This document shows positions 62,926-64,000 of a DNA stretch of 64,000 bases, in pieces. The translations under genes were made by a program, and so were the position numbers. The first letter of the stretch is position 1; every line of letters starts with the position of its first letter. Where the stretch lies: NCBI RefSeq assembly GCF_014174355.1, contig NZ_JABEQF010000009.1, forward strand, positions 1 through 64,000, read 5' to 3'. Source of the DNA: Gluconacetobacter azotocaptans. GTDB lineage: Bacteria; Pseudomonadota; Alphaproteobacteria; Acetobacterales; Acetobacteraceae. Under the pieces are notes generated by a model. That model ran no database searches and was not told the DNA's origin. It worked only from the letters and a program-made list of their open reading frames with translations.

Positions 62926-64000
62926 ATGACGCAGCCGAGTAAGACGACGCCAATAAGCCCCGTGACCGTCGAAGTCATCGGTAGTGCGCTGGCATCGATT
63001 GCCGAGGAAATGGGGGAAGCTCTGGTTCGGTCGAGCATTTCGACGAACATCAAGGAGCGGCGCGACTGCTCTACGGCGATCTGCGACGCGGCCGGGCTTA
63101 TCCTGAGCCAGGCCGAGCATATTCCTATGCATCTCGGCAGCTTCGTGGCCTTCATCCCGGCCATATTGGACCGGTACGCCGTGGCCGATATCCATCCAGG
63201 CGATATTTTCATCGGCAACGACGCCTATGAAGGCGGTGGAACACATCTGCCCGATTTCGTCCTGGCCGAGCCCGTCTTCTGCGAGAACATATTGAGCGCC
63301 TGGGTTATCAACACGGCCCATCATGCCGATTTCGCCGATCGCGGGCATGCGCATATCTTCCAGGAAGGCATCCGGATTCCCCCGGTCCGGCTGGTCAGGC
63401 AGGGCGTCACCGAGGATGCCGTGCAGTCGATGATCCTGCTGAACTGCCAGTCTCCGACCGAGCGCCTGTCGGACCTTCGGGCCCAGCGTGCCGCGTGCCG
63501 CCTCGGCGTGGTGCGCCTGAAGGACCTGTTCAGGAAATATGGCGCGCCGACCGTCGCGGCAGCGGGGCAGGCGCTGCTCGACCATGCGGAACGCCGGTTG
63601 CGGGCAGCGATCGCCACCGTGCCCGACGGACGATATGATTTCGACGACGTGTTCGAAAGCCCGGAAACGCCGCAGCCGCTGCCCATCGGTGTGACGGTGT
63701 CGGTCAAGGCCGACGAGATGACGTTGGCATTCCGGGCGCCGGCGCAGGTCAGGTCCAGCGTCAACATGACCTATACCGCCTTGTTCGCGACGGTGTGCTA
63801 TGCCGTCAAGGCGGCTCTGGATCCCGATGCGCCGCCCAATTCCGGCCTGGCACGTCCGCTGCATATCGAGGCGCCGGCGGGCTCCCTGCTGAACTGTGTT
63901 TCGCCGGCGGCGGTGAACGGACGCATCAATACCTGCCAGCGCGTGGTGGACCTGATTCACGGTGCCCTGGCACGGGCGCTGCCGGCGCGGCTGCCCGCGG
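62926..64000 (+). CDS. hyuB: hydantoinase/oxoprolinase subunit B (HyuB), second copy, cut by the window end
   Basis: The first ~358 residues of a HyuB protein. Shared stretches with the first copy are PVTVEVIGSALASIAEEMG, STNIKERRDCSTAI, GDIFIGNDAYEGGGTHLPD and NTAHHADFADRG. The frame is open to the last base of the window; the missing part should be about 160 residues. It follows the flavin reductase gene by 101 bases and completes the second oxidase-hyuA-reductase-hyuB set. Confidence 0.92.
   Translation, partial: MTQPSKTTPISPVTVEVIGSALASIAEEMGEALVRSSISTNIKERRDCSTAICDAAGLILSQAEHIPMHLGSFVAFIPAILDRYAVADIHPGDIFIGNDAYEGGGTHLPDFVLAEPVFCENILSAWVINTAHHADFADRGHAHIFQEGIRIPPVRLVRQGVTEDAVQSMILLNCQSPTERLSDLRAQRAACRLGVVRLKDLFRKYGAPTVAAAGQALLDHAERRLRAAIATVPDGRYDFDDVFESPETPQPLPIGVTVSVKADEMTLAFRAPAQVRSSVNMTYTALFATVCYAVKAALDPDAPPNSGLARPLHIEAPAGSLLNCVSPAAVNGRINTCQRVVDLIHGALARALPARLPA

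Noticed and set aside
62821-63960. 379-codon minus-strand frame at the window end
   Set aside because: It is antisense to the second hyuB, whose plus-strand frame has strong family motifs and simply lacks a stop inside the window.
1-64000. CRISPR arrays, rRNA genes, complete tRNA genes, replication origin
   Set aside because: I saw no regularly spaced repeats, rRNA segments, full cloverleaf or iteron cluster. A covariance-model and repeat search would be needed to exclude weak cases.

Overview
The window reads as high-GC chromosome or accessory DNA of an alphaproteobacterium. The reasons are the trb cluster type (traG, a ribbon-helix-helix gene, trbBCDEJLFGI and a DUF2274 gene), the GlnT plus three-subunit glutamate-synthase-like module, and the many LysR, IclR and AraC regulators beside amide and amine catabolism genes. 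An acetobacterial or sphingomonad host is plausible, but no rRNA, complete tRNA or housekeeping gene is present to settle it. Most of the window is accessory DNA assembled in blocks.

Layout. (1) 0.4-1.7 kb: an A+T-richer HNH nuclease gene and a tiny open frame. (2) 1.9-13.6 kb: a complete mating-pair-formation (Trb/type IV secretion) operon with its TraG coupling protein but no relaxase; an IS5-family element (13,613-14,479) follows it directly. (3) 14.5-20.5 kb: small metabolic and regulatory units: a LysR gene; a carboxymuconolactone decarboxylase-like protein with an aldehyde dehydrogenase under a divergent LysR gene; and an Rrf2 repressor divergent from an NTF2-like protein and a quinone-reductase-like enzyme. 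(4) 20.8-28.7 kb: an A+T-richer block bounded by a perfect 19-bp direct repeat. It carries a 2108-residue protein with an N-terminal nuclease-like domain, a STAND NTPase core and a very long C-terminal sensor-like region (an Avs-type anti-phage candidate), plus an overlapping small partner gene. (5) 28.9-31.1 kb: arsR-arsC-arsB arsenic resistance with a perfect operator palindrome, then gene remnants. (6) 31.8-37.5 kb: an ATP-grasp enzyme divergent from a run of methyltransferase, heme-oxygenase-like di-iron protein, multicopper oxidase and a frameshifted chromate transporter gene. (7) 37.7-39.0 kb: an IS3-family (IS407-like) element with a broken orfB and no matching target duplication. (8) 39.0-43.3 kb: a GlnT/GmaS-like glutamine synthetase with three N-methylglutamate-synthase-like subunits. 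(9) 43.6-46.8 kb: IclR, MFS and LysR genes. (10) 47-64 kb: two hydantoinase/oxoprolinase modules (HyuA, HyuB, FAD amine oxidase) around a MFS-amidohydrolase-CobW operon, a HAD hydrolase and an AraC regulator. The second HyuB runs off the window.

Taken together, the right half looks dedicated to uptake and hydrolysis of cyclic amides or hydantoin-like compounds followed by oxidation of the released (N-methyl)amino acids, with possible methylamine or glutamate handling by the GlnT/Mgs-like genes. The left half is conjugation, defence and metal-resistance cargo. The most notable items are the repeat-bounded Avs-like locus, the ATP-grasp/methyltransferase/di-iron/multicopper-oxidase group, and the translationally coupled amidohydrolase-CobW pair.
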